Source: Pontibacter cellulosilyticus (GTDB lineage Bacteria; Bacteroidota; Bacteroidia; Cytophagales; Hymenobacteraceae). From it: 64,000 nucleotides of DNA. Positions 26,355 through 36,100 of the stretch are shown here, one piece after another; the first letter of the stretch is position 1; each line of letters begins with the position of its first letter. A model generated the notes under the pieces. The model made no database searches. It was given only the letters and a program-made list of their open reading frames with translations, and was not told the origin of the DNA. Position numbers and translations under genes: made by a program. Location of the stretch: NCBI RefSeq assembly GCF_014306105.1, contig NZ_JACRVF010000001.1, positions 1,318,413 through 1,382,412 on the forward strand. Reading direction: 5' to 3'.

Positions 26355-28574
26355 TTACGATCCGGTCATCATGGCATCGGTAGCCTGTTCAGAGCTGGAA
26401 TGGCGGAGTAGCTTCGACAGCATCCAGCGAGCCTCCTGGCATGTATCCAGGTGGTATTTGGCGACAGAGCTGCCGTTACCGATTTTCACCGTGTAAGCCT
26501 CTCGTGGCATGGCTTTAAAAACATCTTCGTCTCCCCAATCGTCACCTACGGCCAATACAAACTCATGCGGATATTTGCCAAGCCAATAGCTTGCCGCTTT
26601 GCCTTTATTTATTTCCTGTGCCTTTACTTCAACTGCCATCTGCCCGTCCAGTACCTGCAAGTTGCTGTTGGTAGCTAAAAAGTTAAGGTGGCTTACCAGT
26701 TCACGGGCACGCAGTTCGCCAAGGCCGGTTTCTACTTTGCGGTAATGCCACACCAGCGAGTAGTCCTTCTCTTCTATAAACGAACCGGGGGTACGGTCTA
26801 CGTAAAGCTCCAGAATCAAACGGATATCACTTTTCCAGTCGTCCATTAGGCTAAGTACAGTTTGCCAGCCGGCATTCTTTTGCTTTATCCAGACGCCGTG
26901 CTCGGCAATAATATCAATATTCAGGTGGCCCAGCCACTCTTCCATGTTGTCTTTTTCGCGGCTGCTCACTACAACTACTCTGTTTTTAGGGTCGCTGCCT
27001 AACCTGTCCAGCAGCTCAATCAATTCCTCCGACGGGTTTGCCATCAGCGGCCTGTTGGTGTAATCTACCAGGGCACCGTCATACTCCAGGAAGAACAGCC
27101 TCGAACTCGCCGAAACATACGAATCGGTAAGCTCCTGGAAAGTGGCAGAATCCAGGTAAGTGGTAGCCATAGAAAGCTGCTTGATCTTCACATAAGATAG
27201 CCTGTCCATGAACATCGACACCCAATGATGTATGTTGTAGCGCTTGATGGTCTCCTGCATGCTGGTCATGTGCACTTTCTGCTCCTCTACTGGCATCGTA
27301 AGCGCCTGGTGCAGCGCCTCCACCATCTGGTCAATGTCGTTTGGGTTGATGAGCAAGGCATCTGACAGCTCTTTAGAAGCACCGGCCATTTCGCTAAGTA
27401 TAAGTACACCGGTTTGGTCGTGCTTGCTAGCCACATACTCTTTACACACCAGGTTCATGCCGTCGCGCATCGGTGTAACCAGCGCTATATCGGCCATGCG
27501 GTAAAAAGCAGACAGTGTTTCGAGTGGGTAAGAGCGATAAAAATATTGAATAGGGTTCCAGTCGATGTGGCTATACTTGCCGTTTATGCGGCCCACCATT
27601 TCGTCCACCTCCTCTTTCAGCTCTTTATACTTCTCCACCTCGTCACGGCTAGGCACTACCAGCATCACCAGTGTTACCTTGTCATGAAACTCGGGGTACT
27701 TCTCCAGGAACTTCTCAAAAGCATCTAAACGCTGTGGAATTCCTTTAGAGTAATCCAGTCTATCAATGGAGATAATGAGTTTTTCTGCTTTTAAGTTGCT
27801 GCGGTAAATACGCTCACGCTTGGCTACCTCTTCCGAAACAGCTGTCTGGGCATACTTTTCATAATCAATCCCCATCGGAAAAGAGTCTACCAACAGCGAT
27901 CTGGTACCAGTATTAATCCAACCGTGCATGCTGCCGTAGCCTACCAGCCTGTTCACAGAGCTCAGGAAGTGGCGCATGTCATCATACGTATGGAAACCAA
28001 CCAGGTCGGAACCCAACATTCCTTCCAGAAGCTCTTTACGCCATGGCAGCAGCCTGAACACCTCGTAACTCGGAAAAGGGATGTGTTGGAAAAAGCCTAT
28101 GGTACAATCAGGCAGTTTTTCGCGGAGCATAGAAGGCAACAAAAGCAACTGGTAATCATGCACCCAGATCGTATCATCAGGGCCAGCGTGCTTTACGATT
28201 TCGTCGCAAAACTTTTGGTTGGCGTTTTTATAGGTCTCCCAAAACTGCTGATCGTAAACGGCATACTGGCTAAAATAATGAAAAGTAGGCCAGAGCGTTT
28301 CGTTGCTAAAGCCTTCGTAATACTCTTTTATTTCGGCTTCAGTCAGAAAAACAGGGAACATGCTTTCCTTCTGCAGCTCTTTTATAATCTGCTGCTGCTT
28401 ATCTGCTTCCTCTACCACCTTGCCGGGCCAGCCTATCCATAAGTTGTCTCCTTCTTTATAGATAGAGCCTAAGCCTGTCGCCAGTCCACCCTCGCTTGTT
28501 TTAAATTGTAGTTCACCCTCCTTCTCCTGGAGTTTAACGGGAAGTCTATTTGATACAATGATCAGTTTTGCCAT
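26355..28574 (-). CDS. otsA: fused trehalose-6-phosphate synthase / phosphatase
   Basis: A 739-residue two-domain protein. Residues 1-470 are a GT20 trehalose-6-phosphate synthase: SNRLPVKL and SEGGLATGLGS (phosphate-binding N-terminal loops), WVHDYQLLLLPSMLR, RLDYSKGIPQRLDAFEKFL, and TPMRDGMNLVCKEYVAS near residue 365 for UDP-glucose binding. Residues 485-720 are a HAD-type trehalose phosphatase: FLEYDGALVDY, VVVVSSREKD, and AVGDDWGDEDVF. In the first HAD motif the nucleophile Asp (family DYDGT) is Glu497 here, encoded by GAG at 27084-27086, and the second motif lacks the usual Gly (SSR for SGR). The synthase half should work; the phosphatase half may be weak or inactive. It opens the trehalose island and lies next to an MscS channel gene. 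Confidence 0.92.
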   Translation of the reverse strand: MAKLIIVSNRLPVKLQEKEGELQFKTSEGGLATGLGSIYKEGDNLWIGWPGKVVEEADKQQQIIKELQKESMFPVFLTEAEIKEYYEGFSNETLWPTFHYFSQYAVYDQQFWETYKNANQKFCDEIVKHAGPDDTIWVHDYQLLLLPSMLREKLPDCTIGFFQHIPFPSYEVFRLLPWRKELLEGMLGSDLVGFHTYDDMRHFLSSVNRLVGYGSMHGWINTGTRSLLVDSFPMGIDYEKYAQTAVSEEVAKRERIYRSNLKAEKLIISIDRLDYSKGIPQRLDAFEKFLEKYPEFHDKVTLVMLVVPSRDEVEKYKELKEEVDEMVGRINGKYSHIDWNPIQYFYRSYPLETLSAFYRMADIALVTPMRDGMNLVCKEYVASKHDQTGVLILSEMAGASKELSDALLINPNDIDQMVEALHQALTMPVEEQKVHMTSMQETIKRYNIHHWVSMFMDRLSYVKIKQLSMATTYLDSATFQELTDSYVSASSRLFFLEYDGALVDYTNRPLMANPSEELIELLDRLGSDPKNRVVVVSSREKDNMEEWLGHLNIDIIAEHGVWIKQKNAGWQTVLSLMDDWKSDIRLILELYVDRTPGSFIEEKDYSLVWHYRKVETGLGELRARELVSHLNFLATNSNLQVLDGQMAVEVKAQEINKGKAASYWLGKYPHEFVLAVGDDWGDEDVFKAMPREAYTVKIGNGSSVAKYHLDTCQEARWMLSKLLRHSSSEQATDAMMTGS

Positions 28575-28873
28575 GTAAGCCTTGTAAGTGACGCAATCTG
28601 CTTAAACCGTGTGGTGCATAACCGTTAAACAGTGCTCCTATTATTTCTTCTGTTAGATTTAGTCGCTGATTAATATTACGCAAAGAACCTTACAAGCGTT
28701 TTCTATATATAGAACTTTAACTATAAATAATCGGCATTAAACTTACATAACATTGGTCTTCACATTAAACACAACCTCAAACCATTTTCCAGAGTAAGTT
28801 TAGGCCATGGACTATACTTGCTGCAGTAGAGACAAACGCCGCTGCGCTGGTTGTTGATCTCGTTTACTTCTCA

Positions 28874-29962
28874 ATGGATAAAATTTCAGATTTCTTTTAT
28901 CAGCTGGATGATATGGCACTGGGGTTATGCATCATACTTGCTGCCCTGATAGTGGGTATACTCATAAAGTATACTTTGTTTAAGCTACTGAGAAGCTATA
29001 ACAAACAAGAAAATCCGTTGCTGGTACGGTCACTTACGCTGCACCTGAACCAACCGCTTTCATTTCTGATCCCGCTGTTGTTTCTGTCTGTTGCAGTGCC
29101 ATTATTGCCGTATTCAGACAAAACCATTTACGTACTGAAGCGGATAATCGAAGTACTGGATATACTTGTGTTTGCCTGGGCACTCATAAAGCTTACTAAT
29201 GTGGCCAGAGACATTGTGCGGCAAAAGTACCAGGTAGACAAACCAGACAACTTTAGGGAGCGTAAGCTTTACACACAGCTGCAGTTCCTGCGCAAACTTA
29301 CCATTGTGCTGATTGCATTCGTAGCAGTTTCGATGATCCTGCTGAGTTTTGACGCTGTTAGAAAACTGGGTACAGGTTTGCTTACTTCTGCTGGTGTACT
29401 GGGGATAGTTGTAGGTGTGGCTGCTCAGAAGTCTATAGCCAACTTACTAGCCGGTTTACAAATTGCGTTTACGCAACCCATACGGTTGGATGACGTGCTG
29501 GTGCTGGAGGGTGAGTTCGGCCGGGTAGAAGAAATTACATTGACCTATGTAGTGCTCAGGCTCTGGGACAACCGTAGGCTTGTTCTGCCCCTAAATTATT
29601 TTATAGATAAACCCTTCCAAAATTGGACCCGCACCGGTTCCGATATACTGGCAACTGTTTACCTTTACACAGACTATACCGTACCCATTGATGCCTTACG
29701 AACTGAATTCGAGGCTATACTTGCCGGTACAGAGCTATGGGACAGGCGGGTATCTGCGCTTCAGGTTACCGACTCGAAAGAGCATACGCTGGAACTGCGT
29801 GCGCTTATGAGCGCCAACAACTCCGCTCTTGCCTGGGATCTGCGCTGCCTGGTACGGGAAAGGCTGGTGCAGTTTATTCAGAAAAATTACCCCGATGCAC
29901 TTCCGAAACTGAGAACGGAGGTAACCGGTCCTGCTTTGCATACTTTATCAAAACATTCTTAA
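28874..29962 (+). CDS. small-conductance mechanosensitive channel (MscS family)
   Basis: A 362-residue membrane protein. Helices lie near residues 15-35, 55-75, 85-105 and 135-155. The pore helix and beta domain follow: LLTSAGVLGIVVGVAAQKSIANLLAGLQIAF, with the Gly/Ala packing and Gln-Lys turn of MscS TM3, then QPIRLDDVLVLEGEFGRVEEITLTYVVL and RLVLPLNYFIDKPFQNWT. The C-terminal cytoplasmic cage ends near YPDALPKLRTE. It releases solutes on hypo-osmotic shock. Its position beside trehalose synthesis genes fits osmoadaptation. It is divergent from otsA-otsB with a 299-base gap. Confidence 0.93.
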   Translation: MDKISDFFYQLDDMALGLCIILAALIVGILIKYTLFKLLRSYNKQENPLLVRSLTLHLNQPLSFLIPLLFLSVAVPLLPYSDKTIYVLKRIIEVLDILVFAWALIKLTNVARDIVRQKYQVDKPDNFRERKLYTQLQFLRKLTIVLIAFVAVSMILLSFDAVRKLGTGLLTSAGVLGIVVGVAAQKSIANLLAGLQIAFTQPIRLDDVLVLEGEFGRVEEITLTYVVLRLWDNRRLVLPLNYFIDKPFQNWTRTGSDILATVYLYTDYTVPIDALRTEFEAILAGTELWDRRVSALQVTDSKEHTLELRALMSANNSALAWDLRCLVRERLVQFIQKNYPDALPKLRTEVTGPALHTLSKHS

Positions 29963-30001
29963 CTTGAAGTATAAACATACTTGCTTCGTTAACCACCTAA
30001 C

Positions 30002-30601
30002 ATGAGTTTATTTGAAGGAATAGATCCTACTATTGTTGAATGGGTCATTATCCCGGTACTGATTTTCCTGGCACGCATCTGCGACGTTACCCTGGGCACA
30101 CTGCGCATTGTTTTCATATCCAAAGGCGACAAGATCATTGCTCCCATACTTGGTTTTCTTGAAGTTCTTATCTGGCTAATCGCCATTACGCAGGTAATGG
30201 AAAACCTGAACAACTTTGCCTCTTACCTGGCCTGGGCCGCGGGTTTCGCAACCGGTAACTTTCTGGGACTGCGTGTAGAGCAAAAGCTGGCGCTTGGGCA
30301 AATGGTTGTGCGCGTAATTACTGTAGAACCAGCTGATAAACTTATTGATCGGCTTAAAGGCCACGGATACCGCCTTACATGTATTGATGCACGAGGCACC
30401 AGAGGTAAAGTAAACCTGCTTTTCCTGATCGTAAAGCGTAAGAAACTGGATAAGGTAATCGACATCATCCGGGATTATAACCCACAGGCCTTCTACTCGG
30501 TAGAGGATGTACGTTCTGTTTCTGAGTTTGAAATTCCGCAGGAAGAAAGCAAACGCCAGATAGGATTCAGAAAGCTGTTCCCACTTCGTAAGGGGAAGTA
30601 A
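30002..30601 (+). CDS. UPF0316 / DUF5698-DUF2179 membrane protein
   Basis: A 199-residue protein with two or three N-terminal membrane helices (VEWVIIPVLIFLARICDVTL, then FLEVLIWLIAIT and YLAWAAGFATGNFLGL) and a C-terminal cytoplasmic DUF2179 domain (ITVEPADKLIDRLKGHGYRL, then GTRGKVNLLFLIVKRKKLDK, ending DVRSVSE). CDVTLGTLRIVFISKG and NPQAFYSVEDVR are the family signatures. The function is unknown. It follows the MscS gene by 39 bases, so the two are probably co-transcribed. It is closed by a bidirectional terminator. Confidence 0.88.
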   Translation: MSLFEGIDPTIVEWVIIPVLIFLARICDVTLGTLRIVFISKGDKIIAPILGFLEVLIWLIAITQVMENLNNFASYLAWAAGFATGNFLGLRVEQKLALGQMVVRVITVEPADKLIDRLKGHGYRLTCIDARGTRGKVNLLFLIVKRKKLDKVIDIIRDYNPQAFYSVEDVRSVSEFEIPQEESKRQIGFRKLFPLRKGK

Positions 30602-30673
30602 TATTGGGTTGGAGAGATGGACTAGTATTTTGCTCCTCTATTCCCTGCCGCAAGTATGGCTACCGTGTAGAAA

Positions 30674-30707
30674 AACAAAGAGACGCAGTGTGATGCGTCT
30701 CTTTGTT
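30674..30707. terminator. bidirectional terminator between UPF0316 and glgB
   Basis: AACAAAGAGACGCA (30674-30687) pairs perfectly with TGCGTCTCTTTGTT (30694-30707), loop of six, with T-rich tails on both strands. Confidence 0.85.
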
Positions 30708-30733
30708 GCTAATTTCTTATATTTCTAACAAAA

Positions 30734-33124
30734 TCATCCTCTAAACTGAAAGTATACCACAGCCAATGGCGGCAGCTTAAGTATAATGGAGTTGTCGCGG
30801 CCATGGAAAGACTCCGGTACTGCGTGGAGTGGTTCTGTGTTTTGCACATTGCTGCCCCCGTAGCGGCCATCGTCGCTGTTAAATACCTGTATATATTCTC
30901 CTAAATGCGGCACACCCAATTTGTAATGCTCATGCAATGCAGGCGTAAGATTACACACAACCAGTAACTCCTCCATTGGCGTTGCACCTTTGCGGATAAA
31001 GCTAATGACAGAGTTGTGCGCATCATGATAATCTACCCACTCAAAACCTTCCGGCTCAAAACCACGGGCATAAAGTGCTGGCTCTGCTTTATAAATGTTA
31101 TTCAGATCGCGAAGTGATTCCTGTATGCCTTGGTGATAACCATATTGCAGTAAGTGCCAATCTAAGCTGCTATCGTGGTTCCATTCAGTAGACTGGCCAA
31201 TCTCGCCGCCCATAAATAGCAGTTTAGCACCCGGGTGCGCGTACATGTAGGCGTACAGCGCACGCAGGTTTGCAAACTGCTGCCATTCATCGCCTGGCAT
31301 CTTGCGCAGCAAAGCTCCTTTACCATGCACTACCTCATCGTGCGACAACGGCAGCATAAACCTTTCGGAGAAGGCATAAACCAAGCTAAAGGTAATTTCA
31401 CCTTGGTGGTGGCGGCGGTAGATCGGATCTTTGGAGAAGTAATGCAGCGTATCGTTCATCCAGCCCATCATCCATTTCATATTAAAGCCTAAGCCTCCGC
31501 TTTCTACTTTACCTGTTACTGCAGGCCAGGCCGTAGATTCTTCTGCTACCGTCTGTACATCCGGAAACTGATCGTGCACTGCCTGGTTAAACTCTTTCAG
31601 GAATGAGATAGCCTCCAGGTTTTCGCGTCCGCCGTGCTCGTTTGGTATCCACTCTCCTTCTTTGCGGCTGTAATCTAAGTATAACATCGAGGCCACAGCA
31701 TCTACACGCAAGCCATCGGCATGGTATTTATCCAGCCAGAAAAGCGCATTGCTGATCAGGAAAGAACGTACCTCGTTTCGACCATAGTTAAAAATGTAGC
31801 TGTTCCAGTCAGGGTGATAGCCTTTTCGCGGATCGGCGTGCTCGAAAAGGTGCGTACCGTCGAAGTATGCCAATCCGTGCTCATCTGATGGAAAATGAGA
31901 AGGCACCCAGTCAAGTATAACACCAATGCCATGCTGGTGCAGCACATCGATCAAATGCATGAGGTCCTGCGGCGAACCCAGCAAGCTATGTGCGGCAAAA
32001 TAACCGGTTATCTGGTACCCCCAAGAGCCACTGAACGGGTGAAACATGATAGGCATCAGCTCCACGTGCGTGAAGCCCATATTTTGCACATATGCCGGTA
32101 GTTCCTCAGCCAGCTCACGGTATGTCAAAGGCCGGTTATTGTCTTCTGCTTTGCGACGCCAGGAGCCTAAGTGCAACTCGTACACACTGTAAGGCTGTGG
32201 CTGACCTGTCAGTTCTTTGCGTCGCTGCATCCAGGTATCGTCCTGCCACTCATACTTTAAGTCACTTACCACGGAAGCAGTCTGGGGAGGCACTTCACGG
32301 GCAAAGGCAAACGGATCGCTTTTCTCTACCTGGTACATGTTGTATTGCGACCTGATATGGTACTTGTACAACATACCTTTACTTACTTCAGGTATAAAGC
32401 CCTCCCAGATGCCGGAGCCGTCATGGCGTACAAACAGCTGATGGCTATCGCGGCTCCAGCTGTTAAAATCGCCCATTACCGAAACCTGTTCCGCATTAGG
32501 GGCCCATACAGCAAAGTAAGTACCTTGCCGGCCGGCATGCTCCATTGGGTGCGAGCCAAGCTTTTCATAAAGCTGGTAATGCCTTCCCTCTTTAAACAGG
32601 TACACATCAAACTCCGAGAGCTGACTAATCGGGTATACCGCCCTTTGCTCCTGCACCTGCGCAGGTGGCTCTACAGGAACAACTTCCTCAGGCATTGCAG
32701 TAGTTGGTACAGTTGCCATCTTTCTTGTTGTCTTAGACTTAGCAGCTGTAGTTACCTTTGTTTCTGCCTTTCCGGCTTTAGATTTACCAGTTCCGGCAGA
32801 TTTCAGTTTAGGTTTTTGCACTGAGCCGTCTCCTGTGGCAACCGGAACTTCCACATCTTTTGCTGCTGTTCCGGTCTTCCTGCTTTTTGCAGCAGACTTA
32901 GTAGCAGTATCCTTTGCTTTTGAGGCTGCCTTACCCTTAGCTGGTTTAGAGGCTGTCTCGTTAGCCGGCTCTGTTACCGGTGCGCCCATCTCTGCCACAG
33001 GTGCTTCTTTCTTTTTCCGTGTACCGGATTTCTCCGCTGCTGCACCTTTGGCTTTTGCATCGGCTCCGCCAGCTGCATTCATACTTCCTGTCTCGGTTGT
33101 TTTGTCTAGTTTCTTCTTAGCCAT
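30734..33124 (-). CDS. glgB: 1,4-alpha-glucan branching enzyme with a basic, disordered N-terminal tail
   Basis: A 796-residue GH13 enzyme. Residues about 165-265 are the CBM48 domain (GTYFAVWAPNAEQVSVMGDF), and the catalytic barrel has ADGLRVDAVASMLYLD (nucleophile Asp), VAEESTAWPAVTG (acid/base Glu) and LPLSHDEVVHGKGA. It creates alpha-1,6 branches in alpha-glucan. Residues 1-160 are unusual: almost only Lys, Ala, Thr, Ser, Gly and Pro (AKGKAASKAKDTATKSAAKS), like histone H1 or AlgP tails, and not part of any known GlgB. The ATG overlaps the treS stop by 8 bases, which supports translation from this start; a Met near residue 135 is the only sensible alternative. It is the last gene of the glgE-treS-glgB operon. 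Confidence 0.95.
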   Translation of the reverse strand: MAKKKLDKTTETGSMNAAGGADAKAKGAAAEKSGTRKKKEAPVAEMGAPVTEPANETASKPAKGKAASKAKDTATKSAAKSRKTGTAAKDVEVPVATGDGSVQKPKLKSAGTGKSKAGKAETKVTTAAKSKTTRKMATVPTTAMPEEVVPVEPPAQVQEQRAVYPISQLSEFDVYLFKEGRHYQLYEKLGSHPMEHAGRQGTYFAVWAPNAEQVSVMGDFNSWSRDSHQLFVRHDGSGIWEGFIPEVSKGMLYKYHIRSQYNMYQVEKSDPFAFAREVPPQTASVVSDLKYEWQDDTWMQRRKELTGQPQPYSVYELHLGSWRRKAEDNNRPLTYRELAEELPAYVQNMGFTHVELMPIMFHPFSGSWGYQITGYFAAHSLLGSPQDLMHLIDVLHQHGIGVILDWVPSHFPSDEHGLAYFDGTHLFEHADPRKGYHPDWNSYIFNYGRNEVRSFLISNALFWLDKYHADGLRVDAVASMLYLDYSRKEGEWIPNEHGGRENLEAISFLKEFNQAVHDQFPDVQTVAEESTAWPAVTGKVESGGLGFNMKWMMGWMNDTLHYFSKDPIYRRHHQGEITFSLVYAFSERFMLPLSHDEVVHGKGALLRKMPGDEWQQFANLRALYAYMYAHPGAKLLFMGGEIGQSTEWNHDSSLDWHLLQYGYHQGIQESLRDLNNIYKAEPALYARGFEPEGFEWVDYHDAHNSVISFIRKGATPMEELLVVCNLTPALHEHYKLGVPHLGEYIQVFNSDDGRYGGSNVQNTEPLHAVPESFHGRDNSIILKLPPLAVVYFQFRG

Positions 33125-36100
33125 TACTATACTTCCTCATGATGTATTTAATGCCTCTGATCGGGATGAGCACCCAATCCGGACGGTTGTTTAATTCATA
33201 TCCTAGCTCATAGATCGCTTTCTCCAGCAGGAACGTCTGTATCAGTACTTCAAAGTCTTCCTCGTTTGGAGGAACTACGCCTGTACCCATGGTTCTGCCC
33301 AGGTAATTGTGCATAAAGAAATTGCTGGCGTAGTGGTACCACTGCTCTGCCCATGCCTCCAGGTACTCTGCCTCTTCTTTTCGCAGGCCTTCTTGCTGGA
33401 AATATGCGCTGTAGGCAGCATAATGGAACGAGCGGATCATACCGGCTACATCGCGCAGTGCAGATCGCTTTAACCTGCGCTCGCTAAACGAACGGGCTGG
33501 TTCTCCCTCAAAATCGATAATGTAAAAGTCCTTACCCGTAAATAGCACCTGCCCCAAGTGGTAATCGCCGTGGGTTCTTATTTTCAGAGTGTCAATCTTC
33601 TTGGAGAAAATCAGTTTTAGTCTTTCCAGTATCTCTTCACGCATTTGCAGCACTTCTTCTGCCTCTACACGAACATTTTCTGAGAGTTTATTCAGGTGCT
33701 TTGCTAAGCTATCGAAGTTTACGCGCACCAGTGAGATAAGCGATGAGTACAGTGAACGCTGGTAGTGCAGCGAGAAGTTGTCCGGCACAAAGTCTTTATT
33801 ATCGTAGATGTTGCTAAGCGCCAGGTGCATTTCGGCGGTGCGCTGCCCCAGCAGCTCGATGCGCTCAACGTGGGCTCCTCCCAACTGCATCTGTATCTCA
33901 TCAGGGATATCTGAAAATGCCAACGGACGCGAAAGCGAACCTAATGCCGGTTTCAGCTTCATGCGGTCGTTTTGGGTACGGATGCGCTCGAACATACGCT
34001 TAAGAGAATCTCCTACGTAGCTCCAGGCATCGCCCTGGTTTGGCACCAGTTCCTGCAGCATCATCAGCACCATCGGGTTCTGTCCCTGCTCGTGCTCTTC
34101 CAGTGTACCTAAAAAGCGCGGCACATGCTCAAAGCCAACTTTATCCGTCAGCACCTGCACCACCTCCACATCCGGGTTAATGATACGGTCCAGCTTACGG
34201 TATACTTTCAGGAACAGTGAGTTGCCGAATACGATAGATGTATTACTCTGCTCCGCTGAAAGAATTTTGGATGAGAGAGTATTACCCGCTTCGTTCATCA
34301 TGGAGCTAACCTCACGGTGGCTGAAGCCTACAAGCTCTGCACCGTCTGCTTTGATGCGTTTGCGTTTTACCAGCATCTGCAGCAGCATCTGCCTGAACTC
34401 TTCATTGAACAGGGCATCATAAAGTATACCCTCCTGCCCATTCTGCACTACCCGCGCCACCACACTCGCTGCATTAGAGTTGCTGATCTCGTCGGCCTGC
34501 TCTCCGGTTGCAAACGCAATTGGTAGCTGGTAAAGCTCTGGTAATCCTTCGTTATAACTAACCTCTATTAGCAGCAGCGACGCCGCCTGCCGCCCAAAAG
34601 GCATTGGCAAATCTTTGACGATCTGCATGCGCTGCACCGTACGGGCTTTGCCGCCAAACCAGCGGCGCTGCATGATGTAAGATGGCAGCACCCGGTTTTC
34701 GAGAGTTTTTATCGTTTGGCTGGTAAGCTGCTCTTTTAAAGAACTGATCTGCACAGCCGGCCTGCTTTGCTGGTCCACTGTTTCCTGGCCAGCCTCCTGT
34801 GGCCTAAGCTCCATCCAGTAATAGCCGTGTCCACCAATGGTAAACAGGTAGTTCTCATCCTTTATGCCCGGAAACTTGTTCTTGCTGAACACCTCTACCG
34901 GCACATGCCCTTTGTACTCATTCAGATCCAGTTCCACTGCCTCCGGAAAACGCGACAGGTTGGCAATTACAAGTATGGTTTCGTCTTCATACTCACGTAT
35001 AAACGCCAGCACTTTAGAGTTAGATGGAGAAAGGAATCGTATACTTCCGCGGCCAAAGGCTTTGTAGCGCTTGCGCATGTTAATAGTGCGGCGCATCCAC
35101 CAGAGCAGCGAATTAGCGTTATGGTTCTGCGTGTCCACGTTAACCGATTCATACTTATACTCTGGATCTATGATCACTGGCAAATATAACTTCTGCGGAT
35201 TGGCATCGGAGAAGCCGGCGTTGCGGTTATCATTCCACTGCATCGGCGTACGCACGCCATCACGGTCACCGAGATAATAGTTATCACCCATACCTATCTC
35301 ATCGCCATAGTATACCACTGGTGTACCACGCATCGAGAAAAGCAGAATGTTCATCAGTTCAATTTTGGCGCGATCATTTCCCAGCAGCGGGGCCAGGCGG
35401 TGACGAATACCAAGATTAATGCGTGCCTGCGGGTCTTTGGTGTATACTTTATACATGTAGTCGCGCTCCTCATCGGTTACCATCTCCAGCGTCAGCTCGT
35501 CGTGGTTGCGCAGGAACATGGCCCACTGGCAGCTTTCGGGTATGGCCGGTGTCTGGTTAAAGATGTCGATGATCGGGTAACGATCTTCCATCTTCAAGGA
35601 CATAAACAGGCGCGGCATGATCGGGAAATGGTAGTTCATGTGGCATTCGTCGCCGTCTCCAAAGTATGATGCTGAATCCTCTGGCCACATGTTAGCCTCT
35701 GCCAAAAGCAGTTTTCCGGTATACTTTTGGTCTACATGCGCGCGCAGCTTTTTTAGGAAGTCGTGCGTCTCGGGCAGGTTTTCGCCGTTGGTGCCTTCGC
35801 GTTCAAACAAGTATGGCACAGCATCCAGACGGAAACCATCCACACCCAAATCAAACCAGTAATCCAGCACCTTAAACACCTCCTTCTGTACGGCAGGGTT
35901 GTCGTAGTTCAGGTCGGGTTGGTGCGAGAAAAAGCGGTGCCAGTAGTATTGTTCTGCCACAGGGTCCCAAGTCCAGTTGCTTGGCTCATAGTCGGTAAAG
36001 ATGATGCGAACGTCTTTATACTTGTTCGGATCATCGCTCCAAACATACCAGTCTCTGTACTTAGAGCCTTTCTTGGCACGGCGGGCCCGCTGGAACCAAG

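Noticed and set aside
32835..33194. Long plus-strand frame opposite the GlgB tail
   Set aside because: It is the antisense shadow of the Lys/Ala-rich codons, which read as Ala/Ser/Phe-rich on the other strand.
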